A DNA stretch of 64,000 bases from Methylobacterium tardum (GTDB taxonomy: Bacteria; Pseudomonadota; Alphaproteobacteria; Rhizobiales; Beijerinckiaceae): the NCBI RefSeq assembly GCF_023546765.1, contig NZ_CP097484.1, positions 6,196,001-6,260,000 on the forward strand, in the 5' to 3' direction. The notes under the pieces are model-generated. The model ran no database searches, was not told where the DNA came from, and saw nothing but the letters and a program-made list of their open reading frames with translations. Each line of letters opens with the position of its first letter. The first letter of the stretch is position 1. The position numbers and the translations under genes are program-made. Positions 51,686-61,776 of the stretch are shown here, one piece after another.

Positions 51686-53228
51686 TTAGATCCTGATGTC
51701 GACGCCGCCATAGCCGCGGAGCCAGCGCGTCGGCGCGATGTCCTGCGGAGCCTCGGCCTGATCCCGGGTCCAGGTGGCCGGTCCGCCACGGGGTGCATCG
51801 CCCTGCTGGCCGCCATTGCCGCCCTGCGCGCCGCCATCGCCGCGCAGCGACAGGTTCAGGCCTCCGGCCGAGGGATCGAGGCCCGCCTGAGACAGCGCCT
51901 GCTGCAACTGGCCGGCATCGCGTTGCAGCATCGCCAGGGTCTCGGGCCGATCGACTACCAAGTGGGTCGTGACCGTGCCGCGCGCCTTGTCGATTTCCAG
52001 CTTGACGTCGATCCGCCCGAGCTCAACCGGGTCGAGCCGGATCTGGAACTCCTCGATCCGTTCATCGAGCGCAGGCCGATGGCCATCGGCACCTGCCCAT
52101 GGGAATCGCCGGGTCCGTCTGGGCGGGAGCGGCGGCCTGCGCGGCGGTTGCGGCATGCGCCGCATTGGTCCCCGCGGCGGGCGGAAGGCCGGGATTCGCC
52201 GGAGGCGCCGCCTGCACGGCGCCAGCGGCCGCGCCCTGACCCGCATCTTGAGCGCCTCTCGGGCCGGCATCGGCGAGGGCCGCGAGGAAATCCTTGCCAT
52301 CGGCGGCCGACGCACCCGCCGGGTCGCCGGTACCGGGTTGCACGACCTCGACCGGAGCGCTGCTCTTTCCGGCCTTGCCGGAGGCCGTCGACGTCGCGAG
52401 TGCTGCCGCCCCGGTGACCGACCCCGCCACGCCGGCGACGCCGTCCTTGGCGTCACCGCTCGTCGAGCCGGCTCCGGGCTGTCCGGGTGGCACCGCGCCG
52501 GGCGAGGCTACCTCGGAACCGTCGCCAGCCACCGCTGCACCGGCGGCGCGGGCCGAGCCGCTCTCCGCCAGTGTGGCCAGCAGCGCCAGCAGCGTGGCTG
52601 CGGGATCGGCGGTCGCGGCCGGAGGCACGGCGTTCGCCTGTTGCGGCTGCAGCGCCGCTTCGGCGTGTTGGTCCTGATCAGGCGCCACCTCGGGCGCTTG
52701 AGGGCTCGTCTCCCCAGCGGCCGCTGTCGTCGCGCCGGATTTCGGTGCGACCGAAGCCGCATCGCCGCTCCCCGCCTGGGTCGTGGCGGTCGATGTTCCC
52801 GCATCCGTCGCGGAAGCGGTCGAGGCGGCCGGAACATCGGTCCGCGACGCGCCCGGAGCTTGCGCGGAGACATGCGCCGGCTTGGCTTGGCTCGCACGCC
52901 TGTCATCCGCCCGAGCCTCGGCCTGCAGGCTCGCACTCCGCGTGCGCTCCGATGCGGCCCGCGTCGCGTCGGCCTGATCGCGCTGGGCCGTCTGACGGGC
53001 GCGCGCCGCGTCATTCTGGTCCTGGCGAGCGGCTGCCCGGGCGCGCACCTGGACCGCGTCGTCCCGGGTCTGGGCGGCGCTCAGGGCGGCGCCGAAGCGG
53101 TCCTGCGAGGAGTCACCGGCACGGGCCGCGACACCCGCTGCTTCCCAGCCCGAGCGCGTGGTGGACGCCGTCCGCGCGGATGAGATCCACGATGTGACAT
53201 CCAATCGATCCGTCGTGCCGCTCGCCAT
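51686..53228 (-). CDS. fliK: Flagellar hook-length control protein FliK (two frameshifts)
   Basis: Molecular ruler for hook length and the switch of export specificity. About 514 residues intended. A long Ala/Gln/Asp-rich disordered N-terminal region (about 1-375) is in one frame. The conserved C-terminal domain (IRLDPVELGRIDVKLEIDKARGTVTTHLVVDRPETLAML) is in another, with a short third-frame piece between. One-base losses near 52096 and 52052 explain both: restored, it reads PMGQVPMAIGLRSMNGSR-x-FQIRLDP. The ATG at 53228 has a GAGAGGAG ribosome-binding site. Errors in GC-rich sequence are likelier than a broken gene. Confidence 0.83.
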
Positions 53229-53475
53229 GCCGGGCTCCTCTCGACATCTCCCACAGCAAGGCGCGCGCCACCGAATGGAATGGATAAGTATTTCAGAAAC
53301 CAGCACTTCTTGTGTCGGGCTGTCGCACCTTCAGGGCCGAAGCTGCCGCGCGCCCGGCAGGATCTGCCGAGCGAGCCTGTCTGGGCGCACCGGCCGGCCT
53401 GGAAAGCAGAGCGGGATCCCGCTATAGACGCATCGTGCAGCCAGGAAGCTTCCGAGCCGGCGGCTGCGGACCTTC

Positions 53476-54633
53476 ATGATGAACGCGCTCGATCTTCCCA
53501 AAGCCCCCCACGAGACGCGCGTCGTCGTCGCCATGTCGGGCGGCGTCGATTCCTCCGTGGTGGCCGGCCTGCTGAAGCGGCAGGGCTTCGACGTGGTCGG
53601 CGTGACGCTTCAGCTCTACGATCACGGCGCGGCGACGCATCGCAAAGGCGCCTGCTGCGCCGGCCAGGACATCAACGACGCCCGGGCCGCGGCCGAGCAT
53701 CTCGGCATCCCGCACTACGTCCTGGATTACGAGGACCGGTTCCGCGACGCGGTGATTGAGAAGTTCGCCGAGAGCTACCTCGCGGGCGAGACGCCGATCC
53801 CCTGCGTCGAGTGCAATCGCACGGTGAAGTTCCGCGACCTGCTCGGCCTCGCGCGGGACCTGAACGCCGACGCGCTCGCCACCGGCCACTACGTGGCGAG
53901 CCGCGCGCTGCCGGGCGGCGGGCGGGCCCTCCACCGCGCCCTCGATCCCGCCCGCGACCAGAGCTACTTCCTCTACGCCACCACGGCCGAGCAGCTGGAC
54001 TTCCTGCGCTTCCCGCTGGGCGAGCTGGAGAAGACCGAGACGCGCGCGCTCGCGAAGGAGCTCGGTCTGTCGCTCGCCGAGAAGCCCGACAGCCAGGATA
54101 TCTGCTTCGTGCCGCAGGGCCGCTACAGCGACGTGATCGCCCGCCTGCGCCCGGACGCGGCGCGGCCCGGCGAGATCGCCGACCTCGCCGGGCACGTGCT
54201 CGGCCGGCATGACGGCATCGTCCACTACACGGTGGGCCAGCGGAAGGGCCTCGGCCTGTCGGGGCCCGAGCCGCTCTACGTGGTGCGCCTGGAGCCGGAT
54301 TCGGCCCGCGTGGTGGTCGGCCCGCGCACCGCGCTGGCCACGACCCGCATCCGCCTCTCGGACCTGAACTGGCTCGGCGCGGGCCCGGTCGAGGCCGTGC
54401 GCGACCTTGCCGTGGCGGTGCGCGTGCGCTCGACCCGGCCGCCGCGCCCGGCGACGCTCACGGCCGGGCCCGACGGCACCGCCGAGATCGTGCTCACCGA
54501 GCCCGAAGACGGCGTGTCGCCGGGCCAAGCCTGCGCGATCTACGCGGATGACGGCCCCCGGGCGCGGGTGCTCGGCGGCGGCACCATCCGGCGCGTCGAC
54601 GCGTTGTCGGCCCGGCCCCGCGAGGCCGCCTGA
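53476..54633 (+). CDS. mnmA: tRNA-specific 2-thiouridylase MnmA
   Basis: Thiolates U34 of tRNA-Lys, -Glu and -Gln in the cytosol. The 385-residue protein has the PP-loop [14 protein letters not shown] (about 20-33), the catalytic Cys110 in [12 protein letters not shown], and the second Cys in [12 protein letters not shown]. The C-terminal beta barrel follows from about residue 260. The two adjacent ATGs at 53476 and 53479 are equivalent. Confidence 0.97.
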   Translation: MMNALDLPKAPHETRVVVAMSGGVDSSVVAGLLKRQGFDVVGVTLQLYDHGAATHRKGACCAGQDINDARAAAEHLGIPHYVLDYEDRFRDAVIEKFAESYLAGETPIPCVECNRTVKFRDLLGLARDLNADALATGHYVASRALPGGGRALHRALDPARDQSYFLYATTAEQLDFLRFPLGELEKTETRALAKELGLSLAEKPDSQDICFVPQGRYSDVIARLRPDAARPGEIADLAGHVLGRHDGIVHYTVGQRKGLGLSGPEPLYVVRLEPDSARVVVGPRTALATTRIRLSDLNWLGAGPVEAVRDLAVAVRVRSTRPPRPATLTAGPDGTAEIVLTEPEDGVSPGQACAIYADDGPRARVLGGGTIRRVDALSARPREAA

Positions 54634-54658
54634 TCTCAACCTCTGGAAATTGCGAACG

Positions 54659-55312
54659 ATGCTGAGCGAGCCGCAGATGGCCGGGCCGAGCACGGCCCTG
54701 ATGCGCAAGGCCTATGCCCGCTGGGCGCCCGTCTACGACGTGGTCTACGACAAGCTCACGGAGCCGGCGGCCCGCGCGGCCGTCGAGGCGGCCGCCGAGC
54801 ACGGGCCGCGCATCCTGGAGGCCGGCGTCGGCACCGGGCTGGCGCTGGGCTATTACCCGAAGGCGAGCTTCGTCTGCGGCGTCGACCTGTCCGAGGACAT
54901 GCTCAAGCGCGCCCGCGCGAAGGTTCGGCGCCGCAACCTGTCCCACGTGAAGGGCCTCCAGGTGATGGATGTCTGCCACCTGGGCTATGCCGATGCGAGC
55001 TTCGACGCCGTGGTGGCGCAGTTCCTGATCACCCTGGTGCCCGATCCCGAGGCCGCGATGTCGGAGTTCCTGCGCGTGGTGCGGCCCGGCGGCGGCATCG
55101 TGCTCGCCAACCATTTCGGCCAGAGCGACGGTCCCGTCGCCCGCGTCGAGGAGATCGTGGCGCCGCTCTGCACGAAGATCGGCTGGTCCTCGGACTTCAA
55201 GGCCACCCGGATCGAGGCCTGGGCCCGGCGCAACGGCGTCGAGGTGGTCGGTCTGAAGCCGACCTTCCCGGGCGGATTCTTCAAGATCCTGCGGATGCGC
55301 AAGCCCGGGTGA
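54659..55312 (+). CDS. SAM-dependent methyltransferase, PmtA-type (phosphatidylethanolamine N-methyltransferase)
   Basis: A 217-residue class I methyltransferase. YARWAPVYDVVYDKLTEPAARAAV precedes motif I EAGVGTGLALGYYP, with motif II VCGVDLSEDMLKRARAKV and motif post-I GYADASFDAVVAQFLITLVPDPE. The closest remembered family is bacterial PmtA, which methylates phosphatidylethanolamine three times to phosphatidylcholine; other small-molecule methyltransferases look similar. It follows mnmA by 25 bases and overlaps the VTT gene by four. Confidence 0.78.
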   Translation: MLSEPQMAGPSTALMRKAYARWAPVYDVVYDKLTEPAARAAVEAAAEHGPRILEAGVGTGLALGYYPKASFVCGVDLSEDMLKRARAKVRRRNLSHVKGLQVMDVCHLGYADASFDAVVAQFLITLVPDPEAAMSEFLRVVRPGGGIVLANHFGQSDGPVARVEEIVAPLCTKIGWSSDFKATRIEAWARRNGVEVVGLKPTFPGGFFKILRMRKPG

Positions 55313-56090
55313 AGGACATCGCGCCCGCACCCGTCGCCGAGGGGCGCTGGCGGCGGTGGCTGCGCTGGCTGCCGCTGGTGCTGCTCCTGAGCGTGTCGGC
55401 GATCGTCCTCGTCTCGGGGGCCGCGCAACTCCTGAGTCTCGATCGGCTGCTCGCCTCGCGGGCCGGCTGCGCGGCTTCGTGGAGGTCGGCTATCTCCGCG
55501 CGCTGGTGGCGGCCTACTGCCTCTATGTCGGGGCCGTCGTGGTGTCGGTGCCGGCCACGCTGATCCTGACCATGATCTGCGGCTTCCTGTTCGGGATCCT
55601 GCCGGGGGCGCTGACCGCGGTCTGCGCGGCCACAACGGGCGCCGCGATCGTGTTCGCCATCGGCCGCGGACCGGGCGCCGACCTGCTCCGCCGGATCGGC
55701 GGGACCCGTTTGGCGGGTCTCGCCGAGGGCTTCCGCCGCGACGCCTTCGGCTACATCGTGATCCTGCGTCTGCTGCCCCTGTTCCCGTTCTGGGTGACCA
55801 ACATCGCGCCGGCCGCGTTCGGCGTGAAGATGCGCGTGTTCGTCCTCGCGACCTTCCTGGGCCTGCTACCGGGCGCCTTCGTCTACGCGACCACGGGGGC
55901 CGGGATCGAGGACGTGGTCGCCGCCCACGAGACCGCCAAGGCGGTGTGCCTCGCGACCGGCGCGGGCGGCTGCGACAATGCCTTGGCGCTGCGGGCGCTC
56001 GTCACGCCGAAGATGGTGGCCGGGCTTGCCCTGCTCGCCGTCTTCACCCTGGCGAGCCTGCTGGTGAGCCGGCGCGCCCGGCGCTGTTGA
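55309..56090 (+). CDS. VTT-domain (TVP38/TMEM64, DedA-like) membrane protein (frameshift near 55463)
   Basis: About 260 residues intended, with five or six helices. The N-terminal part (WLPLVLLLSVSAIVLVSGAAQLLSLDRLLASRA) is in one frame. The rest is in the next frame from about 55464, carrying the VTT signature blocks YVGAVVVSVPATLILTMICGFLFG, GILPGALTAVCAATTGAAIVF and RLLPLFPFWVTNIAPAAFGV. One C restored in CGGGCCGGCTG gives SRARLRGFVEVGYLRAL. DedA-type proteins affect lipid flipping and membrane homeostasis. The start overlaps the methyltransferase stop (GTGA). Confidence 0.8.
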
Positions 56091-56287
56091 GCTCCGCATT
56101 TCGAAGCGGTTCATGTGTTCCTGTGTCTGAGAACGCGTGCAACCGCGTGCGGGTGGTTGCCGTATAGTGCTCGCCGACGAGACTCTGTATTCCCGCCTGC
56201 GAAACTGTGGCTTGCGAACATGTTCTCCGCGAAGGCCGGAACCGGCTCGAGCACCTGCGACCTCCACTCCGCCGATCCCCATCTGCG

Positions 56288-57766
56288 ATGCCCGCGCGGA
56301 GCGTGACCGGCGTGTCCCTCGAGTCCAACACCACGGCCGCGGCTCCGCCGGCGCCGGGGACAGCCTCCACCCGCGAGGGCCTCGACCGGCGCGCGGCGCG
56401 TCTCGGCCTGTCCGGCCGGCTGTTCCTCGTCACCGTCGCTTTCGTGGTCGTGGCCGAGGTGCTGACCTACGTGCCGGCGGTGGCCAATTACCGGATCGAG
56501 TGGATGTCCGACCGCCTGGCCGCCGCCCAGGTGGCGGCCCTGGTGCTGGACGGAAGGACCGGCGAACCGGTCTCCGAGGCGCTGGAGAGCCGGCTGCTCG
56601 CCGGCGTCAACGCCCGGGCGATCGCGGTTCGCGGCGGCGGAGCCCAGCGCCTGCTCGCCATCGAGCCGATGCCGGAAACCGTGGCCGACACCGTCGATCT
56701 GCGGGACGTGACCTCCCTGTCCGCCATCCGCGGCGCGTGGCGCACCCTCGTGGCCCCGGTGCGGGAGCCGATCCGCGTGGTCGGGGAGGGCGGGATCGGC
56801 TTCGAGCGGGTCGAGATCCTGCTCGACGAGGCACCGCTGCGCACCGCGATGATCGACTACGCCCTGCGCCTGCTGGTCTCGTCGCTGATCATCGCGGCGT
56901 CGGCGGCGGGCCTCGTCTTCGTCGTGCTGCAGGTGCTGATCGTGCGGCCAGTGCGGCGGCTCGCCACCAGCATCACGGTCTTCGCCGACGATCCGGAGGA
57001 TGCCGGCCGGATCATCGCCCCGTCCCGCCGCAGCGACGAGATCGGGCAGGCCGAGCTTGCCCTCGGGCGGATGCAGCGCAGCCTCGCCGACCAGCTCCGC
57101 CAGAAGCGGCGGCTGGCCGAGCTGGGTCTCGCGGTCAGCAAGATCAGCCACGAGCTGCGCAACCTGCTCACCGGCGCCCAGCTCCTCGGCGACCGCCTTG
57201 AGGGCACCGCCGATCCGACCGTGCAGCGGGTGGCGCCGCGCCTGGTCGGGACGCTGGCCCGGGCGATCCGGTTCTGCGAGGCGACCCTCGCCTACGGCCG
57301 CGTCTCCGAGCGGGCGCCAAACCTGACCAGCACGCCGCTGGCGCCGATCTTCGCCGAGCTTCCGGATCTGGCCGCTTTGGCCGGACATCCCGTCGCCGTT
57401 CAGGTCGCGGCGGGCGGCCTGAGCGTCCAGGCCGATCCGGAGCAGCTCGGCCGGGCGCTCGCCAATCTCGTCCGCAACGCCGTGCAGGCCCTGGACGGCG
57501 CGGCGGTCGAGGGCGCCGAGGTGCGGGTCACCGCCTGCCGTGGCGAGCCGGGCCGCGTGACCGTCCTGGTCGCCGACAACGGCCCGGGCCTGCCGGCGCG
57601 CGCCCGGGAGAACCTGTTCGCGCCGTTCCAGGGATCCATGCGCTCCGGCGGCACCGGTCTCGGCCTGCCGATCGCCGCCGAGCTGATCGGGATCAACGGT
57701 GGCACCCTCAGCCTCGACGGCTGCGAGCCCGGTGCGCGGTTCCGGATCGCGCTGCCGGAGGGCTGA
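56288..57766 (+). CDS. Sensor histidine kinase
   Basis: A 492-residue membrane histidine kinase. Helix 1 is at about 43-65, followed by a periplasmic sensor of about 125 residues and helix 2 at about 200-222 (LLVSSLIIAASAAGLVFVVLQVLI). A HAMP linker leads to the H-box SKISHELRNLLTG, N-box NLVRNAVQAL, G1 DNGPGLP and G2 GTGLGLPIA. The FAPF F-box is also present. No response regulator is adjacent, so it is an orphan kinase. In-frame ATG 56288 is preferred to 56207 because the upstream part is not conserved-looking. Confidence 0.87.
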   Translation: MPARSVTGVSLESNTTAAAPPAPGTASTREGLDRRAARLGLSGRLFLVTVAFVVVAEVLTYVPAVANYRIEWMSDRLAAAQVAALVLDGRTGEPVSEALESRLLAGVNARAIAVRGGGAQRLLAIEPMPETVADTVDLRDVTSLSAIRGAWRTLVAPVREPIRVVGEGGIGFERVEILLDEAPLRTAMIDYALRLLVSSLIIAASAAGLVFVVLQVLIVRPVRRLATSITVFADDPEDAGRIIAPSRRSDEIGQAELALGRMQRSLADQLRQKRRLAELGLAVSKISHELRNLLTGAQLLGDRLEGTADPTVQRVAPRLVGTLARAIRFCEATLAYGRVSERAPNLTSTPLAPIFAELPDLAALAGHPVAVQVAAGGLSVQADPEQLGRALANLVRNAVQALDGAAVEGAEVRVTACRGEPGRVTVLVADNGPGLPARARENLFAPFQGSMRSGGTGLGLPIAAELIGINGGTLSLDGCEPGARFRIALPEG

Positions 57767-57790
57767 CGCGATCGCGCGTGGTTGATGGTG

Positions 57791-57882
57791 CCCGCATCAT
57801 CATCGCGAGCACAGCGAAGCGACCCAGGTAGGCGCGACGCCGCGTGTCGTGGCGTTCTTGGATTGCTCTGCTCCGCTCGCAA
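57791..57882. repeat. Palindromic intergenic repeat, family 2, copy A
   Basis: Left arm GCATCATCATCGCGAGCAC then AGCGAAGCGACCCAGG; right arm GGATTGCTCTGC then TCCGCTCGCAAAGATGC is its approximate reverse complement. It fills most of the gap between the kinase and bioB 3' ends. A related element is at 61637-61733. Confidence 0.7.
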
Positions 57883-57918
57883 AGATGCGGCGCGCAGCCC
57901 GTGAAGGGCGTCTGCGGC

Positions 57919-58917
57919 CTACTCGGCCGCGGCGCGAACCGGCGCGCCGACGCGGATGCCGAGATCGGCCAGCAGGGCCGCATCGTCGTCCTGGCCGTTA
58001 TTGGCGGTGGTGAGCAGCCGCTCGCCGTAGAAGATCGAGTTGGCGCCTGCCAGGAAGCACAGAACCTGCGCCTCCCGGGTCAGGCTCTTGCGGCCGGCGC
58101 TCAGCCGCACCCGGGACCGCGGCATCACGATCCGCGCGGTGGCGCACATGCGCACGAGGTCGAACGGATCGATCGCCGGCTGGTCCTCGAGTGGCGTGCC
58201 GGGCACCGCCACGAGCGCGTTGATCGGCACGCTCTCGGGCTGAGGCGCGTGATTGGCCAGCACCTGCAGCATCGCGGCGCGGTCGGTGATGCCCTCGCCC
58301 ATCCCCACGATCCCGCCGCAGCACACGCCGATCCCGGCTTCGCGGACGTTCTCCAGCGTCCGCAGCCGCTCGTCGTAGGTCCGTGTCGAGATGATGTCGC
58401 CGTAGAAGTCCGGTCCGGTATCGAGGTTGTGGTTGTAGGAGGTCAGCCCCGCCTCGGCGAGGCGGCCGGCCTGGGAGGGCGTGAGCATGCCGAGGGTGAC
58501 GCAGGCTTCCATGCCCAGCCCGCGCACGCCGCGCACCATCGCCAGCACCGCATCGAATTCCGGGCCGTCCTTGGGCTGGCGCCACGCGGCGCCCATGCAG
58601 AAGCGCTGGGCGCCGGCGGCTTTGGCGGCGGCGGCCTCGGCCAGAACCGTCTCCACCGGCATCAGCCGTTCGCGGGCGACGCCCGCGCCCTTGTGGTGCG
58701 CCGATTGCGGGCAGTAGGCGCAATCCTCCGGGCATCCGCCGGTCTTGATCGACAGGAGCGAGGCGCGCTGGATGTCGGCCGGGTCGTTGTGCCGGCGGTG
58801 CAGCTGCGCGGCCCGGAACACGAGGTCCATCAGCGGCAGGTCGTGGATCGCGCGGATCTCGGCCACGCTCCAGTCGTGGCGGATATCGGTCGCGTGCGGG
58901 TCGGCGGCTTGGCTCAT
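57919..58917 (-). CDS. bioB: Biotin synthase
   Basis: Radical-SAM enzyme that inserts sulfur into dethiobiotin. The 332-residue protein has the radical-SAM triad C62, C66, C69 ([11 protein letters not shown]), a following Cys in [21 protein letters not shown], and the C-terminal [11 protein letters not shown] block. The length is normal. It stands alone, without bioF/D/A nearby. Confidence 0.96.
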   Translation of the reverse strand: MSQAADPHATDIRHDWSVAEIRAIHDLPLMDLVFRAAQLHRRHNDPADIQRASLLSIKTGGCPEDCAYCPQSAHHKGAGVARERLMPVETVLAEAAAAKAAGAQRFCMGAAWRQPKDGPEFDAVLAMVRGVRGLGMEACVTLGMLTPSQAGRLAEAGLTSYNHNLDTGPDFYGDIISTRTYDERLRTLENVREAGIGVCCGGIVGMGEGITDRAAMLQVLANHAPQPESVPINALVAVPGTPLEDQPAIDPFDLVRMCATARIVMPRSRVRLSAGRKSLTREAQVLCFLAGANSIFYGERLLTTANNGQDDDAALLADLGIRVGAPVRAAAE

Positions 58918-58995
58918 GGTTCCCTTGAGTGGGATCGGCGACGAAAAATCAAGCGCCTCCGCGCGAAGCGGGCCCCGCGGAGGCGGCGCGGCCTC

Positions 58996-59880
58996 TCAAT
59001 CGGTCGGTTGGCCGGCCGAGACCTTGGCGGTCCAATCGTCGAAGGCGATGACCTTCTGGCGCTGCTCGCCGAGCCGCTCGATGCGCAACACCATCTCGTC
59101 GCCCGCCTTGAGATAGCGCGGCGGCTTCATGCCGAGGCCGACGCCCGGCGGGGTGCCGGTGGTGATCACGTCGCCGGGTTCCAGCAGCATGAAATGCGAC
59201 GTGTAGGCGACGAGCTGGGGCACGTCGAAGATCATTGTCGCGGTGGAGCCGGTCTGGCGGCGCTCGCCGTTCACGTCGAGGCTCATGGCGAGATTCTTCA
59301 GATCGGGAATCTCGCCGAGGGTCACCAGCCACGGGCCGAGCGGCCCGAAGGTCGGCGCGCTCTTGCCCTTGGTCCAGGTCGGGCCGCGGTTCATCTGCCA
59401 TTCGCGCTCGGAGACGTCGTTGCAGATGCAGGCGCCCGCCACGTAGCTCAGCGCCTCGTTGGCGTGGACGTAGCTGGCGCGCCGGCCGATCACGACGGCG
59501 AGCTCCACCTCCCAATCGGTGCTGTGCGAGCTCTTGGGAATGATCACCGTATCGTTCGGCCCGCACAGGCTCGACGGCGCCTTGTTGAAGATAATCGGCT
59601 CGGCGGGGATCGGCGAGCCGGTCTCGGCGGCGTGGTCGGCGAAGTTGAGCCCGATGGCGACGACGTTCCGGGTGCCACCCACGCAGGGGCCGAGCCGCAC
59701 GTCCGGCGGCAGCTTCGGCAAGGTCTCGGGATCGAGGGCCCGCAGCCGGGCCAGCGACTCGGGCGCCAGCGCCGGGCCGGCGATGTCACGGACGATTCCC
59801 GACAAGTCGCGCAGCCCCCCATGCGCATCCACGAGGCCGGGCTTCTCGTCGCCGCTCGGGCCGTGCCGGAAGAGCTTCAT
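58996..59880 (-). CDS. Fumarylacetoacetate hydrolase-family protein
   Basis: A 294-residue FAH-family enzyme. It starts MKLFRHGPSGDEKPGL and has the metal-binding and catalytic blocks VAIGLNFADHAAET, PSSLCGPNDTVIIP, STDWEVELAVVIG (the conserved Glu-x-Glu) and GDVITTGTPPGVGLG. Members include fumarylpyruvate and 2,4-diketo-3-deoxy-L-rhamnonate hydrolases and oxaloacetate decarboxylases. The substrate cannot be assigned from this alone. The ATG at 59880 follows GAGGAG. Confidence 0.92.
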   Translation of the reverse strand: MKLFRHGPSGDEKPGLVDAHGGLRDLSGIVRDIAGPALAPESLARLRALDPETLPKLPPDVRLGPCVGGTRNVVAIGLNFADHAAETGSPIPAEPIIFNKAPSSLCGPNDTVIIPKSSHSTDWEVELAVVIGRRASYVHANEALSYVAGACICNDVSEREWQMNRGPTWTKGKSAPTFGPLGPWLVTLGEIPDLKNLAMSLDVNGERRQTGSTATMIFDVPQLVAYTSHFMLLEPGDVITTGTPPGVGLGMKPPRYLKAGDEMVLRIERLGEQRQKVIAFDDWTAKVSAGQPTD

Positions 59881-60293
59881 CGCCGCACTCCTCATCCTTC
59901 CCTGGTGCCGGTCTGCGCCGGACGGCGGGACCATGGCCGGGCGCCCGTCCCGGCGCAAGCGGACAGGGCGGGTCGCCGGACCTCACCGGGTGTCGCAGCT
60001 GCGCAACAGGCCGGCGGAAAAGTGCAGATCCGGTCGTTTCCGGATCTATTATTCATGACGGAGAATGTCCGAGGCAACTCAAGATTAAAGCGCTGACTAT
60101 TGATGATCGTTTCGCTGCACTTGTGCGTGGGCGTTGATCGCAGTCGTCACTCCGTGCCTCGTCTTGGCTCCGGATAGGACGAAGGTCGTTGCGATTCAGC
60201 TCGTAAAACCGGCACCATGTACGAAACGGCGCCGGATAACGGGTTTCGGGCAATCAATCGGTGCCGGTCAAAACAAAGGATCTGGGGGACAAG
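59881..60293. other. Gene-free, comparatively AT-rich region of 413 bases
   Basis: Upstream region shared by the FAH-family gene (leftward) and the FadL-type gene (rightward). The middle part, about 60040-60260, is clearly less GC-rich than the genome norm, which fits a promoter region. No specific motif (EcfG, CtrA, riboswitch) could be recognised. Confidence 0.5.
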
Positions 60294-61606
60294 ATGGGCG
60301 GGACAGTGCGCGCGGCGATGCTCGCAGCCACGGTGGCGATCCTCGGCGTCGGGGAAGCGCAAGCGGGCGCCTTTGGCATCCGGGAGCAGAGCACCGAGGC
60401 GCAGGGCCTCGCTTTCGCGGGCGCGGCGGCCGGCTCGGGCGGCGTCTCGTCGATCTTCTGGAATCCCGCGACGATCACGATGAACCCGGGCTTCGTCGCG
60501 GAGCAGAACTTCACTTTCATCGGCCTGTCCTCCACGATCCGTCCGGATCTCGGCACCAATCCGGGTTTCGCGCGGCTGGGCGGCTCGGGCGATATCGGCC
60601 AGGGCGCCGTGGTTCCGGCGGGCGCCACCTCCTATCAGCTCAACGACCGCCTCTGGCTCGGCCTCTCCACCGGCGCTCCCTTCGGTCTCGTGACCAAGCC
60701 GCATCAGGTGTGGGCAGGCGAAGTCTACGGGCGCTCGTCGCGGATCTTCTCACTGGCGATTAACCCGGTGCTCGGCTTCAAGGTCAACGAGTGGCTGTCG
60801 GTCGCGGCCGGCCCGAACATCGAGTATTTCCGCCTGACCCTGCGGCAGGCCCTGCCGATCCCCGGCATCCAGCCGACCGTCTATCCGAGTTCCTTCCTCA
60901 AGGGTGAGTCCTGGGGTGCGGGCTTCACCGCCGGCGCCACGCTGACGCCCCGCGACGGGACGGTTCTGGGCATCGGCTACCGCTCCTCGGTGCATCACGA
61001 CATCGACGGCTCGATCGGCGTGCCGCTGGTCGCGCTGGCGCCGCTGGCCGGGCAGGTCCGCGCGCGGCTGAACACGCCCGAGAAGCTGAGCGTCGGCCTG
61101 ACCCAGGCGATCTCGCCGGTGGCCCGCGTGAACTTCGGCTTCGAGTGGGACAATTGGTCGAGGCTCGGCAATATCGGCATCGTCTCGAAGACGCTCGGCC
61201 TGCCGGTCAACTCCCTGCCGCTTAACTACAAGGACGGCTACACCTACTCGATCGGCGCCGAGTACGACGCCAGCGCGAACCTGACCCTGCGGACCGGCTT
61301 CGCCTACGAGACCTCGCCGATCGACTTCTCGAACCGGTCGGTGCGCCTGCCCGACGGCGACCGCTACAATGTCTCGGTCGGCGCCAGCTACCGCTGGAGC
61401 CAAGCTCTGACCCTCAACGTCGCCTACTCGCACTTCTTCCTGGACCGGTCGCGGATCCTCGCCGGCATCGGGCGCGACTACAACGTCAGCAACATCGCCT
61501 TCGCGGGCGTGGTCGATTCCAGCGCCGACATCGTCTCAGTGGGCTTCCGCTACGTGTTCGGTGCCCCGCCGGCCCCGGCCCCGCACCGCTGGTGCGAAAG
61601 TACTGA
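60294..61606 (+). CDS. FadL/OmpP1/TodX outer-membrane transporter (frameshift near the C-terminus)
   Basis: Outer-membrane channel for long-chain fatty acids or hydrocarbons. The signal peptide (about 1-25, AMLAATVAILGVGEAQA) is followed by GAFGIREQSTEAQGLAFAGAAAG, the plug motif SSIFWNPAT (NPA), and barrel strands to VSVGFRYVFG. The ATG at 60294 has GGGGGA four bases upstream. As sequenced, the frame continues into the palindromic intergenic repeat to 61673 and reads RAQRSNPG. One missing base near 61583 would give APAPLVRKY with stop at 61606, and the terminal aromatic residue expected for a barrel protein. I therefore end it there. Confidence 0.85.
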
Positions 61607-61636
61607 AACTCAGCTCCGGTCGAGGGCTTCGCTGAC

Positions 61637-61733
61637 GCCGTCCTCGCGCGCGCAGCGAAGCAATCCAGGGTAGCGCCACGCTGACAGATGTCGCGCTGCC
61701 CTGGGTCACTTCGCTTCGCGCGTGACGACGGTG
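61637..61733. repeat. Palindromic intergenic repeat, family 2, copy B
   Basis: Left arm GCGCGCAGCGAAGCAATCC then AGGGTAGCGC and right arm GCGCTGCCCTGG then GTCACTTCGCTTCGCGCG are inverted copies. The unit GCGAAGC(A/G)A(T/C)CCAGG is shared with 57791-57882. It lies between the converging FadL-type and phaC genes. Confidence 0.75.
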
Positions 61734-61776
61734 CGGTTACCGAGCCGATCCCGTTCCGATTTCGGGATGCGTCACC

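Noticed and set aside
57844..60096. A 750-codon plus-strand frame over bioB and the FAH-family gene
   Set aside because: It is a complement shadow of two conserved enzymes with low-complexity composition.
61607..61673. C-terminal extension of the FadL-type protein to position 61673
   Set aside because: The added peptide is translated from the palindromic repeat; a one-base repair gives a natural aromatic C-terminus and stop at 61606.
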